From contig JAILDJ010000065.1 of NCBI GenBank assembly GCA_024689505.1, positions 1 to 49,580 of the forward strand: 49,580 bases of DNA. The letters run 5' to 3'. The DNA is from Clostridiales bacterium (GTDB taxonomy: Bacteria; Bacillota; Clostridia; Lachnospirales; Bianqueaceae). Under the pieces are notes generated by a model, which was not told the origin of the DNA, did not search any database, and saw nothing but the letters and a program-made list of their open reading frames with translations. Both the position numbers and the translations under genes were made by a program. Every line of letters starts with the position of its first letter. Within the stretch, counting starts at the first letter, position 1. Below, piece by piece: positions 1 to 8,092 of this stretch.

Positions 1-1203
1 ATATTTGTTCGGGAAACGGTCCTCGAACAACTCGTCCACAAAAGCCTGTGGTGAAAGGATGCCCGGATCCTTGACCATGGGCAGACCTTCCTGATATGCC
101 ACGGCCTTGGCCATCTTCAGCACGGCAGGGACCTGCTCCAGCATATCTGCGAACAGATCGATCCCTAAGACGACACCGATGGGGCCGGTCGCGGAATGTA
201 CCGGGTTCAGCAGCGCGGTGACTTTCATGCGCTCCGAGCGGCTGACCGTATCATAATCGCCCAAATAGACGCCGAAGCCTTCTTCCAGCATAGGACGGCC
301 GTTGGGGAATCGATCCTCGATGACCACGTACTGGGGGCCTTCGCCGTTCGCGAACGGTGCGATGTAGGTACGTTTCGATGTGATGACCGGCTGCATATCC
401 TCGATGCCCAGAGCTTCCAGATCATCAGCGATCTGCTCACTGGGGCGCGGGGTGATCTTGTCGATCATGGTGCAGCAGAAAGCGACCGTCTCCTCGTCGG
501 ACACGTATTCTACGAAAGCTTCCGGCACAAACCCAAGTTTCGCCCACTCTTCCGCCATCGTCACAACGGATTCCTTCAACAGGCGGCCATTGTTCGCGCA
601 GTTATCCATGGAGACCAGGGCTACCGGCAGCGCGCCTTCTTCAAAACGACGGAACAGACCCGCGGCGACCACGCCCATGGCGCCTCGCGCCTGATCCGGC
701 CCATTTTCGATATCTTTCTGCACGTAGGGCAGATACACACCGTCCGAACTGGTCAAGGCATAACCTTTTTCGGTAATGGTGAACGTGATCAGCTGCAGGT
801 CCTGACTGGCAAAGGCAGCCAACATACGGCCCCACTGCTCCGCATTCGCCGGATCCGCCTTGATGGCTTCTGCCAGGGAACCCAGCACCTTCATGTCCCG
901 GGTACCGTCGCTCTTGAGGATGACGGACAGCACCAGGTCGTCGAACGGTGTATAGATCTTGTCCACGACATCGAAATCGAAGGTCTCGATACAGGTGATA
1001 CCCCGGTCCAACAGACCTTTCTCCAACAGTTCATCAGCGATCCCGCCCAAAAAGATGCGGAAGATATTGCCGATACCGAAATGGATCCAGCGCGGTGCTT
1101 CCACCGCTTTGGCTGCGGCCGCGGCAACGTCGTATTCCGGCACTTTGATCCCGATCTCAGCCCATGCTTCCTTGTTCTTAAGTTCTTTGCGATTCAGTTT
1201 CAT
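1..1203 (-). CDS. Mannitol dehydrogenase/fructuronate reductase family protein (3' end cut by window)
   Basis: NAD(P)-dependent long-chain polyol/uronate dehydrogenase that would interconvert a sugar alcohol or aldonate and a ketose or ketouronate (mannitol, fructuronate or tagaturonate type). All 401 codons in the window are open and the stop lies beyond position 1. The N-terminal Rossmann region has RWIHFGIGNIFR near residue 38, and the C-terminal half has the family's catalytic K-x5-N-x2-H block (KVTALLNPVHS). ATG at 1203 is preceded by a strong GGAGGTG site. The gene follows the M18 aminopeptidase by 21 nt on the same strand and is probably cotranscribed with it. The substrate cannot be told from sequence alone, so no symbol is given. 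Confidence 0.88.
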   Translation of the reverse strand, partial: MKLNRKELKNKEAWAEIGIKVPEYDVAAAAAKAVEAPRWIHFGIGNIFRIFLGGIADELLEKGLLDRGITCIETFDFDVVDKIYTPFDDLVLSVILKSDGTRDMKVLGSLAEAIKADPANAEQWGRMLAAFASQDLQLITFTITEKGYALTSSDGVYLPYVQKDIENGPDQARGAMGVVAAGLFRRFEEGALPVALVSMDNCANNGRLLKESVVTMAEEWAKLGFVPEAFVEYVSDEETVAFCCTMIDKITPRPSEQIADDLEALGIEDMQPVITSKRTYIAPFANGEGPQYVVIEDRFPNGRPMLEEGFGVYLGDYDTVSRSERMKVTALLNPVHSATGPIGVVLGIDLFADMLEQVPAVLKMAKAVAYQEGLPMVKDPGILSPQAFVDELFEDRFPNKY

Positions 1204-1224
1204 GATGCACCTCCGGCTTAAGCC

Positions 1225-2505
1225 TTATTCATTGTAAAACGTTACAAAGGACTTTCTTGTATATGCGTGATCCTGGACCGCCATCAGTTCACGAGCGGAA
1301 TGCATGGCCAGGATCGGCACGCCCATATCCACGATGCGGCATGGGATGCGGCCGGCAATGATCGGGCCGATGGTCGAACCGCCCCGGGCATTGGAACGGT
1401 TGGTGAATTTCTGCACGGGAACGCCGGCTTTACGGCAGATCTGCTCATAGACCGCATAATCCGCACTCTGTGTCACATAGCTTTGCCCGGCAGCGATCTT
1501 GATGACCGGGCCTTTGCCAAGATAGGTGGTGAGCACCGGGTCATGACGTTCCGGATGGTTGGGATGGGTGGCATGGGCCACATCTCCCGAGATCATGAAA
1601 GACTCCATCAGATCCTCTGTCAGATGCGGTCTGCCCAATGCCTTGGAAAGCTTCTCCAGAAGGATGTACAATGTCTCGGAACCGGCACCCATCCGGGACC
1701 GGCTGCCCACTTCCTCATGGTCGAACCCGCAGAAGATATTGACACCGGTCTGGGGCTTCGCCGCCATCAAAGCGGTGGCCGCCGTATGCACCATGACCAG
1801 ATCATCCAGATGCGGAGCAGAAAGGAACTCATCCTTGAAACCGACCACGCAGGGTGGCTCGGTGGTATAGGTGAAAAGGTCGAAATCCAGGATGTCCTCG
1901 GCCTTCACGTCCAGTGCCGCGCAAAGCGCATCCATCAGCAGCGTAGCATCCTGTCCCTCCGCCAGGCCTCCGACAGGCAGCAGATCCGTCTGCGGATCCA
2001 GTGCGACACCCTTATTTACGTCGTGGTTCATGTGGATGGCCAGGTTCGGGATGACGAGCACCGGCTTCTTCAGGTCCACATAGCGGACCTCCGGCTCAAA
2101 AACGTCATCGCTCTTCAAAGTAACGCGACCGGCCAAAGACAGCGGTCTGTCCAGCCAGGTCGAGAAGATGGGACCGCCATAGACCTCGATATTCAGTTTA
2201 TAGTACCCATTCTGGCGCATGTCCGGCGAGGGTTTCACGCGCAGGCAGGGCTGATCGGTATGGGCACCGATCATACGGTAGACCGGAGCCTTGATCTTGC
2301 TCAGGTCTTCGGGCAGGACAAAGGCGAAACACGCCGAATCCCCCACCGTAAGATAATAACGGCCGCCGGCAGCGACCTGCCAGTTCGGATCTGTCAAAGA
2401 AAGCTCGGTAAAACCGGCATCCACGAACTTTCTGCGCAGTGCACGCACCGCGAAGAAGCTGACCGGTGACTTCGTAAGGAATTGGATGAAATCTTGCATG
2501 AGCAT
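1225..2505 (-). CDS. apeB: M18 family aminopeptidase
   Basis: Cytosolic dinuclear-zinc aminopeptidase that removes N-terminal, often acidic, residues from peptides. At 426 aa it has normal family length. Metal-binding landmarks are in order: H82-T-D84 in the IGAHTDQP segment, the HLDDL segment near residue 235, DHEEVGS in the middle, and a C-terminal MHSARE block carrying the last histidine. ATG at 2505 follows AAGGAG at only 4 nt; an in-frame ATG two codons later (2499) has better spacing and may be the true start. It is the first gene of a likely two-gene unit with the downstream polyol dehydrogenase. Symbol by family only. Confidence 0.92.
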   Translation of the reverse strand: MLMQDFIQFLTKSPVSFFAVRALRRKFVDAGFTELSLTDPNWQVAAGGRYYLTVGDSACFAFVLPEDLSKIKAPVYRMIGAHTDQPCLRVKPSPDMRQNGYYKLNIEVYGGPIFSTWLDRPLSLAGRVTLKSDDVFEPEVRYVDLKKPVLVIPNLAIHMNHDVNKGVALDPQTDLLPVGGLAEGQDATLLMDALCAALDVKAEDILDFDLFTYTTEPPCVVGFKDEFLSAPHLDDLVMVHTAATALMAAKPQTGVNIFCGFDHEEVGSRSRMGAGSETLYILLEKLSKALGRPHLTEDLMESFMISGDVAHATHPNHPERHDPVLTTYLGKGPVIKIAAGQSYVTQSADYAVYEQICRKAGVPVQKFTNRSNARGGSTIGPIIAGRIPCRIVDMGVPILAMHSARELMAVQDHAYTRKSFVTFYNE

Positions 2506-2535
2506 GGTACTCCTTAGGATTCATAAGTTTCCCCT

Positions 2536-2564
2536 ATTATAACGAATTATCACCCGTTTGACAA
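2536..2564 (-). promoter_or_regulatory. Sigma-A promoter for the M18 aminopeptidase operon
   Basis: On the minus strand TTGTCA (2559-2564), a 17-nt spacer and a perfect TATAAT (2536-2541), 31 nt upstream of the start codon. Confidence 0.8.
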
Positions 2565-2588
2565 GTTTTCGCTTTAAACAGCTGAAAG

Positions 2589-2617
2589 TTGACATCGAGC
2601 CGCAAATCTGCTATCAT
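2589..2617 (+). promoter_or_regulatory. Sigma-A promoter for the PRTase-like gene
   Basis: TTGACA at 2589-2594, 17-nt spacer, TATCAT at 2612-2617 with an extended -10 TG at 2609-2610. It is divergent from the M18 promoter, with only 24 nt between the two -35 boxes. Confidence 0.82.
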
Positions 2618-2662
2618 GGAACGTAGCAAATTATCGAAATGAACACAAAGGAGCGTACCACA

Positions 2663-3301
2663 ATGGCCATCCAGATCATTACGTATCCCAATCCGGGCAG
2701 CAATCTTGCCCTGCGTGTCGCCAGAGGGCATTTCGCCACCAGCCACAGCCATATCAATTATTATATCGACCTTACCATGACCAAGCATCGTCTGTCTGAG
2801 GCCCGCGAAGCCGCCATCGAACTGGCACAGCGCTTCAAATCCTCCACCGTCATCGACACCATCCTGTGCCTGGACGGTACTGAGGTCGTAGGCGCCTGCA
2901 TGGCCAGTGAGCTGACCAAGGCCGGTTTCACCAACATGAACGCCCATCAGACCATCTACGTCGTAACGCCGGAACATACCACCGGCAGCCAGCTCATCTT
3001 CCGCGACAATACCGCGCCGATGATCGTCGGCAAACGTGTCCTGGTCCTGGCCGCTTCCGTCACCACCGGTTACACCGTACAAGCCGCGATCGAAGCCATC
3101 CGCTACTACCGCGGTATCCCGGTCGGCATCTGCTCCATCTTCACCCGTGTCGAAGAGTGCATGGGCTTCCCGGTCACTGCGATCTTTGGAACTGATGTTC
3201 TGGATGATTACGAAAGCAACGTCTCCACCGAGTGCCCGCTGTGCAAGATGGGCATCAAGCTGGATGGTATGGTCAACAGCTTCGGTGTTTCTACATTCTG
3301 A
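2663..3301 (+). CDS. Phosphoribosyltransferase-like protein (orotate PRTase-related) lacking the acidic PRPP pair
   Basis: A 212-aa type I phosphoribosyltransferase fold protein. The PRPP-loop region (residues 126-138) reads VLVLAASVTTGYT, where active PRTases have two acidic residues followed by xxTTGxT; here these are A130-A131, while TTGYT is kept. The C-terminus has a CPLCKMG motif as in OPRT-like proteins of anaerobic Firmicutes. The start at 2663 is chosen because AAAGGAG lies 10 nt upstream; an in-frame ATG at 2639 has no ribosome binding site. It is monocistronic, with its own promoter and a terminator shared with hpf. Loss of the acids suggests weak or no classic catalysis, or a ligand-sensing role. 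The function is not known. Confidence 0.85.
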   Translation: MAIQIITYPNPGSNLALRVARGHFATSHSHINYYIDLTMTKHRLSEAREAAIELAQRFKSSTVIDTILCLDGTEVVGACMASELTKAGFTNMNAHQTIYVVTPEHTTGSQLIFRDNTAPMIVGKRVLVLAASVTTGYTVQAAIEAIRYYRGIPVGICSIFTRVEECMGFPVTAIFGTDVLDDYESNVSTECPLCKMGIKLDGMVNSFGVSTF

Positions 3302-3317
3302 CACATTCGATCCCATC

Positions 3318-3348
3318 AAAAACCCGCTCCGAGTGGAGCGGGTTTTTT
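3318..3348. terminator. Bidirectional intrinsic terminator between the PRTase-like gene and hpf
   Basis: Perfect 8-bp stem CCCGCTCC (3323-3330)/GGAGCGGG (3335-3342), loop GAGT, T6 on the plus side (3343-3348) and A5 on the other side (3318-3322), so it serves both convergent genes. Confidence 0.88.
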
Positions 3349-3382
3349 AGTTGTTTGTGATCGGTCGTCAGTTGAGGGCGCT

Positions 3383-3919
3383 TCAGTCTTCCTCGGCCTC
3401 GATCAGGCCATAGCCGCCATTGTTGCGGCGATAGACTACGGCGAATGCATCGTCCTCGCTCCGGTTCTGGAAGACGAAGAACTGATGATCCAGCAAGTTC
3501 ATCTGCAGGATAGCTTCTTCAACGGTCATCGGCTTGATATCGAAACGTTTGACACGAACGACATCGAACTCGCCCTCTTCCTCCCAAAGATCCTGCGGTA
3601 CTTCCGGAAGGTCATCCAAAGCGCCTTCGCGCAGGTTCTTGGCCAGGCGGGTCTTGTTCTTGCGGATCTGCCGCTCGATGGCGCTGACGCATGTATCAAG
3701 AGATGCGTACATGTCTTTGGAGGTGTTGCTGGCACGATAGATGCGGCTGCCGTTTTTCAGCGTGACTTCAGCAGTCATCCGGCCGCGTTCTCTGGAGAAC
3801 GTGACCTGCGCATCCGACTCGTATCTGAAGAACTTATCGATCTTGCCGACTTTTTTCTCCGCATACGCCCGCAGGCTGTCCGTTACTTCAAGCTGTTTGC
3901 CTGTGAAATTGAATTTCAT
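3383..3919 (-). CDS. hpf: Ribosome hibernation promoting factor, long form
   Basis: A 178-aa long-type HPF. The N-terminal S30AE domain (about 1-100) binds the 30S decoding region, and the C-terminal domain (about 120-178, with VVYRRNNGGYGLIE) dimerises to join two 70S ribosomes into a 100S particle in stationary phase. The charged linker lies between them. The length and two-domain build match the Firmicutes long form. GGAAAGGA precedes ATG at 3919. It has its own strong promoter and a short leader that begins with a hairpin. Confidence 0.95.
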   Translation of the reverse strand: MKFNFTGKQLEVTDSLRAYAEKKVGKIDKFFRYESDAQVTFSRERGRMTAEVTLKNGSRIYRASNTSKDMYASLDTCVSAIERQIRKNKTRLAKNLREGALDDLPEVPQDLWEEEGEFDVVRVKRFDIKPMTVEEAILQMNLLDHQFFVFQNRSEDDAFAVVYRRNNGGYGLIEAEED

Positions 3920-3938
3920 ACGATCAGTCCTTTCCTCG

Positions 3939-3960
3939 GGAGGCTCTTATTCGAGCCTCC
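3939..3960 (-). other. Hairpin at the 5' end of the hpf leader
   Basis: Perfect 8-bp inverted repeat GGAGGCTC (3939-3946)/GAGCCTCC (3953-3960) with a 6-nt loop. With the promoter at 3971-3998 the predicted transcript starts near 3964, so this hairpin would cap the mRNA. It ends 19 nt before the ribosome binding site region and is followed by no U-tract, so it is not a terminator. Confidence 0.6.
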
Positions 3961-3970
3961 TTTTGTGAAT

Positions 3971-3998
3971 AGTATAGCACAAGAACGATCTATTGCAA
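3971..3998 (-). promoter_or_regulatory. hpf promoter
   Basis: Minus strand TTGCAA (3993-3998), 16-nt spacer, TATACT (3971-3976) with extended TGC just before the -10 box. Confidence 0.75.
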
Positions 3999-4022
3999 AC
4001 AGTTTTTGTGAAAAAGATACAT

Positions 4023-4652
4023 TTATTTGACAGTAAAGCTCTTAGTCACCGTGGTGTAAGACCCTTTCTTGTACTGCCGCACACCCTGGACTTGGATCGT
4101 GTAGGTATGGCCGCGCTTCAAAGTACCGGCACGGACTTCCAGTTCATCGCGATCTTTCTCCAGCACCTTCAGCTTTTTGCTGCCACCGTTCTCGTCGATC
4201 AAGGTAACTTTTACGTTCTTGAACTGGACCCGGCTGAAGAATTCGATCTCCAGTTCTTTATCTTCTCTGTCGTACTTTACCTTCCTGATGGCCAGCTCCG
4301 TTTTCGGTGTTTTGAAAGTGCCGCTGACTTTCATGAAGGAACCGCTTTTGTTGAACCGCACGCCGGAGATGGTGTAGGTATACTTGGTGTTCGGTTCAAG
4401 GCCGGTGACTTTGAAGTCCAGATCATCACTGTCCTTGTCCGTGACCACCGCTTTCAGCTTCGTGCCGTCCGGGGCTTTGACCGTTACCTTGACGTTCTTG
4501 TACTGTACTCGACCGTTAAAGTCGACATCGACCTCACCGTTTCCTTCATAGGTGGTCTTCCGGATCTGCTCCGAGGCCGCTTCCACCGGCACCTTGACCA
4601 AACCGCATACAAAAAGCAGAGCCAACATCCATGCAAAGATCTTTCGTTTCAT
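4023..4652 (-). CDS. Secreted protein with two tandem beta-sandwich-like repeats
   Basis: 209 aa. Residues 1-26 form a Sec signal peptide (MKRK, hydrophobic core, cleavage near VEAAS). The mature part is two imperfect repeats of about 88 residues (about 30-117 and 122-209). Each starts IRK, carries RVQ(Y/F)KNVKVT, a lysine-rich turn with KDxD, then (Y)TYTIxxVRxxKxGSxxxVxxxF. The pattern resembles fibronectin-type or Ig-like sandwiches, but I recognise no named family. There is no anchor motif, so it is probably released or wall-associated. AAAGGAAG precedes ATG at 4652. An extended TATAGT -10 box lies at 4681-4686, with only a weak -35. The role is unknown. Confidence 0.8.
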   Translation of the reverse strand: MKRKIFAWMLALLFVCGLVKVPVEAASEQIRKTTYEGNGEVDVDFNGRVQYKNVKVTVKAPDGTKLKAVVTDKDSDDLDFKVTGLEPNTKYTYTISGVRFNKSGSFMKVSGTFKTPKTELAIRKVKYDREDKELEIEFFSRVQFKNVKVTLIDENGGSKKLKVLEKDRDELEVRAGTLKRGHTYTIQVQGVRQYKKGSYTTVTKSFTVK

Positions 4653-4717
4653 AACTCACACTTCCTTTCTTTGTGCTTTCACTATATCAATGCAGAAGAA
4701 AGGTGTTTTATTGCATG

Positions 4718-4754
4718 AAAAAAGAGCTTTTTCAAAAAATTCTTGAAAAAGCTC
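4718..4754 (-). terminator. Intrinsic terminator after malic enzyme
   Basis: Perfect 12-bp stem, arms 4724-4735 and 4743-4754, 7-nt loop, and six U on the minus strand (4718-4723). It marks the likely end of the long rnf-nrf-ccs-malic enzyme unit. Confidence 0.85.
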
Positions 4755-4764
4755 CGTTTTTTTC

Positions 4765-5934
4765 TTACAGCCGTGCAACTCCGCTTGCACGGGCCGCTTT
4801 AGCCACCGCTGCGGCGACCGTCGGGCCGACGCGTTTATCGAATGCTGCCGGCAGGATATAGGTGTTGCTCAGCTCCTCCACCGGGACCAGATCGGCCAAA
4901 GCGTAAGAAGCCGCCTGCTTCATCTCCTCGTTGATGTCACGCGCACGCACGTCCAGCGCGCCACGGAACAGGCCTGGAAAGACCAGTACGTTGTTGATCT
5001 GGTTGGGATGGTCGCTGCGGCCGGTACCCACGATGGCAGCACCTGCTTCCAGCGCGTCCTCCGGCTCGATTTCCGGCACTGGATTGGCCATTGGGAAGAC
5101 GATCGCCTGCTCCGCCATGCTGCAGATCATGTCCTTCGTCACGATGTGCGGGGCACTCACGCCGATGAACACGTCGGCACCTTTCATAGCATCCGCCAGA
5201 AGTCCGCTGAAATGCTCGGGATTGGTGATCTCCGCCATCTCCGCCTGCACCGGGTTCATCTCGATGCCCGCGCAGAGGATACCGTTGCGATCCACCATCT
5301 TCAGATGACGTACCCCTAGGTTCAGCAGATGCTTGCCGATGGCGATGCCCGCGGAACCGGCGCCATTGATCACGACCTTCGCTGCACTGATCTCCTTACC
5401 GACCACACGCAGCGCATTGATCAGCGCCGCTCCTACCGCGATGGCCGTCCCATGCTGGTCATCGTGGAAGACCGGGATGTCGCAGATCTCCTTCAGCCTG
5501 CGCTCCACCTCGAAGCAGCGAGGCGCCGCGATATCCTCAAGGTTGATGCCGCCGAAGCTGCCGCTCAAAAGATAGATGGTGCGGACCAGTTCGTCCACGT
5601 CCTTGCTTTTGATGCACAGCGGGAAGGCATCCACGTCGGCAAAGGCCTTGAATAAGGCGCATTTACCTTCCATGACCGGCATGCCCGCTTCCGGGCCGAT
5701 ATCGCCCAGACCCAGGACCGCCGTGCCATCCGTGATGACCGCGACAAGATTGTGACGGCGCGTCAGGCTAAATGACAGGTCCGGATCCTTCTGGATCTCC
5801 AGGCAGGGCTGTGCTACGCCCGGCGTATAGGCCAGGGACAGGTCCTCTTTTGTTTCCACCTTCACACGGGAGATGACTTCGATCTTGCCCTGCCATGCCC
5901 CATGCAGGCGCAGCGCCTCTTCCATATAGTTCAT
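4765..5934 (-). CDS. Malic enzyme (short bacterial NAD(P)-dependent type)
   Basis: Oxidative decarboxylation of malate to pyruvate and CO2 with reduction of NAD(P)+. At 389 aa it is the short bacterial form without the phosphotransacetylase extension. Landmarks are [12 protein letters not shown] near residue 35, [24 protein letters not shown] near 70-90 (malate binding), the FHDDQHGTA metal segment near residue 160, and the NAD site [12 protein letters not shown] near 190-200. GGAGGG precedes ATG at 5934. It lies 32 nt downstream of ccsA with no terminator between, and a strong terminator follows it, so it is probably the last gene of the rnf operon. There it would link carbon flow to the redox module. 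Cofactor preference is not determined. Confidence 0.94.
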   Translation of the reverse strand: MNYMEEALRLHGAWQGKIEVISRVKVETKEDLSLAYTPGVAQPCLEIQKDPDLSFSLTRRHNLVAVITDGTAVLGLGDIGPEAGMPVMEGKCALFKAFADVDAFPLCIKSKDVDELVRTIYLLSGSFGGINLEDIAAPRCFEVERRLKEICDIPVFHDDQHGTAIAVGAALINALRVVGKEISAAKVVINGAGSAGIAIGKHLLNLGVRHLKMVDRNGILCAGIEMNPVQAEMAEITNPEHFSGLLADAMKGADVFIGVSAPHIVTKDMICSMAEQAIVFPMANPVPEIEPEDALEAGAAIVGTGRSDHPNQINNVLVFPGLFRGALDVRARDINEEMKQAASYALADLVPVEELSNTYILPAAFDKRVGPTVAAAVAKAARASGVARL

Positions 5935-5966
5935 TTGTATTTCCCTCCAAAATCACTGCAAACTAT

Positions 5967-6797
5967 TTATTTGTAACTGTGCACCCCCGGCAGGAACGTA
6001 TTGACGCCGATGTAAGTGAACAGCACGCAGATGAATCCGATCACGGCGAAGACCGCCGCTGCCTTTCCCTTCCATCCATTGCGGATGCGCAAATGCAGAT
6101 AGATCGCGTAGATGATCCAGGTGACCAGCGACCAGGTCTCCTTCGGATCCCAGGACCAGTAGCTGCCCCAGGCATTCTCTGCCCAGATGGCACCGGTCAC
6201 GATGGTAAGACTCAGGAACAGGAGTCCCAGCGCTACACTGCGGTAGGCGATGGTATCCAGCTTCTCCTTGTTCGGGATGTGCTGGTCCAGGAACCCGCCC
6301 TGCTCCGTCATCCTGTCACGCAGCAGGAAAATGATGCCGAGCACGAAGGAGACGCCGAAAGAGCCATAGGCGATGATCGCCGTGGATACATGGAAGCCCA
6401 GCCAGTTAGACTGCAGCGCCGGCATGAGCTCGTGCACTTCCTTGCTCTGCATGGCCGCGTAGCCGATGATCAGCAGGTTGACCGGCGAGGCGAAGGCGCC
6501 TAGCACCGGGAACTTGAACTTCAAGATAAAGATCAGGCTGACGAGGCAGATGCCCCAGGAAAAACTGGTGGCGAATTCATATTGATTGGTCAGCGGCAGA
6601 CGGCCGGCACCGATCCCGCGCAGGATCAAAGCCACCGTATGCAGCACCAGGCCCAGGATCTGCACGATCACCGCGATGCGGGATACTGCTTCCTTCTTGA
6701 CCGCGATATACACAAAATACAGGATCGTGGAGGCGAAATAGACCGCCATCACGATGGAGAACAATACGCTCTCGATCTGCAGCATCGTACTACTCAT
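5967..6797 (-). CDS. ccsA: Cytochrome c synthesis protein CcsA/ResC (haem handling)
   Basis: 276-aa polytopic membrane protein of the System II cytochrome c maturation pathway; with ResB it brings haem across the membrane and attaches it to CxxCH motifs. The tryptophan-rich haem-binding WWD segment (WAENAWGSYWSWDPKE) is at 205-220. Candidate haem-ligand histidines are H53, H136 and H273, in hydrophobic context. About eight membrane segments are visible. Its start codon overlaps the stop of resB by 4 nt, so the two are translationally coupled. The only c-type cytochrome in the window is the NrfA just upstream, its evident client. Confidence 0.95.
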   Translation of the reverse strand: MSSTMLQIESVLFSIVMAVYFASTILYFVYIAVKKEAVSRIAVIVQILGLVLHTVALILRGIGAGRLPLTNQYEFATSFSWGICLVSLIFILKFKFPVLGAFASPVNLLIIGYAAMQSKEVHELMPALQSNWLGFHVSTAIIAYGSFGVSFVLGIIFLLRDRMTEQGGFLDQHIPNKEKLDTIAYRSVALGLLFLSLTIVTGAIWAENAWGSYWSWDPKETWSLVTWIIYAIYLHLRIRNGWKGKAAAVFAVIGFICVLFTYIGVNTFLPGVHSYK

Positions 6798-8083
6798 GCT
6801 GTTGTCTCTCCATTCTTTACTTGCGTGGCCTGCTCAAATCGTTCTTTGAACAGCGCCCCGCCTTTTCTGCTGGAACCGTACATGGTCCATCCATCCTCCG
6901 ACCGCAGTGCCCAGATCTTCACAGGCTGCAGGTAGAACGCCAGGCCTAATCCAAGCATCAGGATCATACCGCCGACGAAGGCCAGCCATACGAAACGATC
7001 CCGCTTGATCTGCAGGATGGTGTAACTCTGCGGATCCGAAAACGTGACCTTATAATCATCGATGGTGATCTGCTCCCCTTCCATCAGCACATTCATGCCG
7101 ATGACCTGGTCCGCGTAATAGACAGAGTACAGGTACCCGGGGTTGTTCAGACTGCCCGACATAGTGAGGGGCTGCCCATCGACCAGGGCATAGTCCGGAT
7201 AAAATGCGTTCAGCCAGATGGTCAGATCCGGCATCTCCTCCACCGCCATATATTCACCGGCACACAGGACTTCTTCCTGCAGCAGCGTCTCATCCTTATA
7301 GACACGCACTGTGGCCGCCCAGCCGGTGGAATTCTGGTAGAATTTCATGCCGAAGAGCTTTGCCGGATGGTTGACGGAGGCTTTACCGCTTTCGGAAGTA
7401 CCGGTCGCGACATCCGTCACCGTAAGGCTGGCGGTATACTGCCGCACCGTATCGTCCTCGCGCAGATCTACCTGGAAATCATCGATCGTCACGAACTTTT
7501 CCGTGTTCCCGATCTGCCGCGTCTGCCCCGCTACACCATAGACCGCGTATTCCTCCTTGGTCATCTGGCCCAGGCCGAAACCCAAGATCAGCAGGAGGAT
7601 GCCGAGATGGCAGATCCAGGCGCCCCATAGCCCGATGCTGTGCTTCGATGCCGCACGGTATTCGGTCCCCTCTCCCGTGGTCCCGCTGTGCACCTGCGTC
7701 ATGTGGAAGGCCTCAAACACCGATGCCGGATCCGCAAGCCCCTCGGCCGTACACTCCGCACCGCTTTTGAGGATCTTTTCGGGGTCCCGCTCCGCCCGGA
7801 AGCGCCGCAGCAGTTGCGGCAGACGGATGATGTCGCACATCAGCAGGTCCAGGCACAAGAGTGCACTTAAAACGATAAACGTAACACTATGGAACGCATC
7901 GTCCAGATGCAGCGCGATGATCAGGCCAGCGGTGCGTTCGGAATATACTGCCGCGTACCACTCGTAGCTTTGACCTTGACTGATAAAGCTGCCGGCGGAG
8001 CAGTATAACGCCAGCACCACCAGCAGCCCTATCGCAAATTTCATGGAAAACAGCTGTTTTCCCAGTTTTTTAAGTTTTGACAT
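6794..8083 (-). CDS. resB: ResB-like cytochrome c biogenesis protein (Ccs1)
   Basis: 429 aa. Partner of CcsA in System II maturation, thought to hold the apocytochrome and form the synthetase with CcsA. Membrane segments lie near residues 14-32 and 65-85, near 155-175, and near 370-390, with a large external loop of about 190 residues between the last two. This is the ResB layout, and the protein is of normal to slightly short length. Start ATG at 8083 with AAAGGA overlapping the nrfA stop; it lies 9 nt after nrfA and overlaps ccsA by 4 nt. Tight packing shows cotranscription with nrfA. Confidence 0.93.
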   Translation of the reverse strand: MSKLKKLGKQLFSMKFAIGLLVVLALYCSAGSFISQGQSYEWYAAVYSERTAGLIIALHLDDAFHSVTFIVLSALLCLDLLMCDIIRLPQLLRRFRAERDPEKILKSGAECTAEGLADPASVFEAFHMTQVHSGTTGEGTEYRAASKHSIGLWGAWICHLGILLLILGFGLGQMTKEEYAVYGVAGQTRQIGNTEKFVTIDDFQVDLREDDTVRQYTASLTVTDVATGTSESGKASVNHPAKLFGMKFYQNSTGWAATVRVYKDETLLQEEVLCAGEYMAVEEMPDLTIWLNAFYPDYALVDGQPLTMSGSLNNPGYLYSVYYADQVIGMNVLMEGEQITIDDYKVTFSDPQSYTILQIKRDRFVWLAFVGGMILMLGLGLAFYLQPVKIWALRSEDGWTMYGSSRKGGALFKERFEQATQVKNGETTA

Positions 8084-8092
8084 ATGTGTCCT

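Noticed and set aside
5935-5966. Possible operon break between ccsA and malic enzyme
   Set aside because: Only 32 nt, no hairpin and no promoter that I can support, with a good ribosome binding site. Cotranscription is the simpler reading, although not proven.
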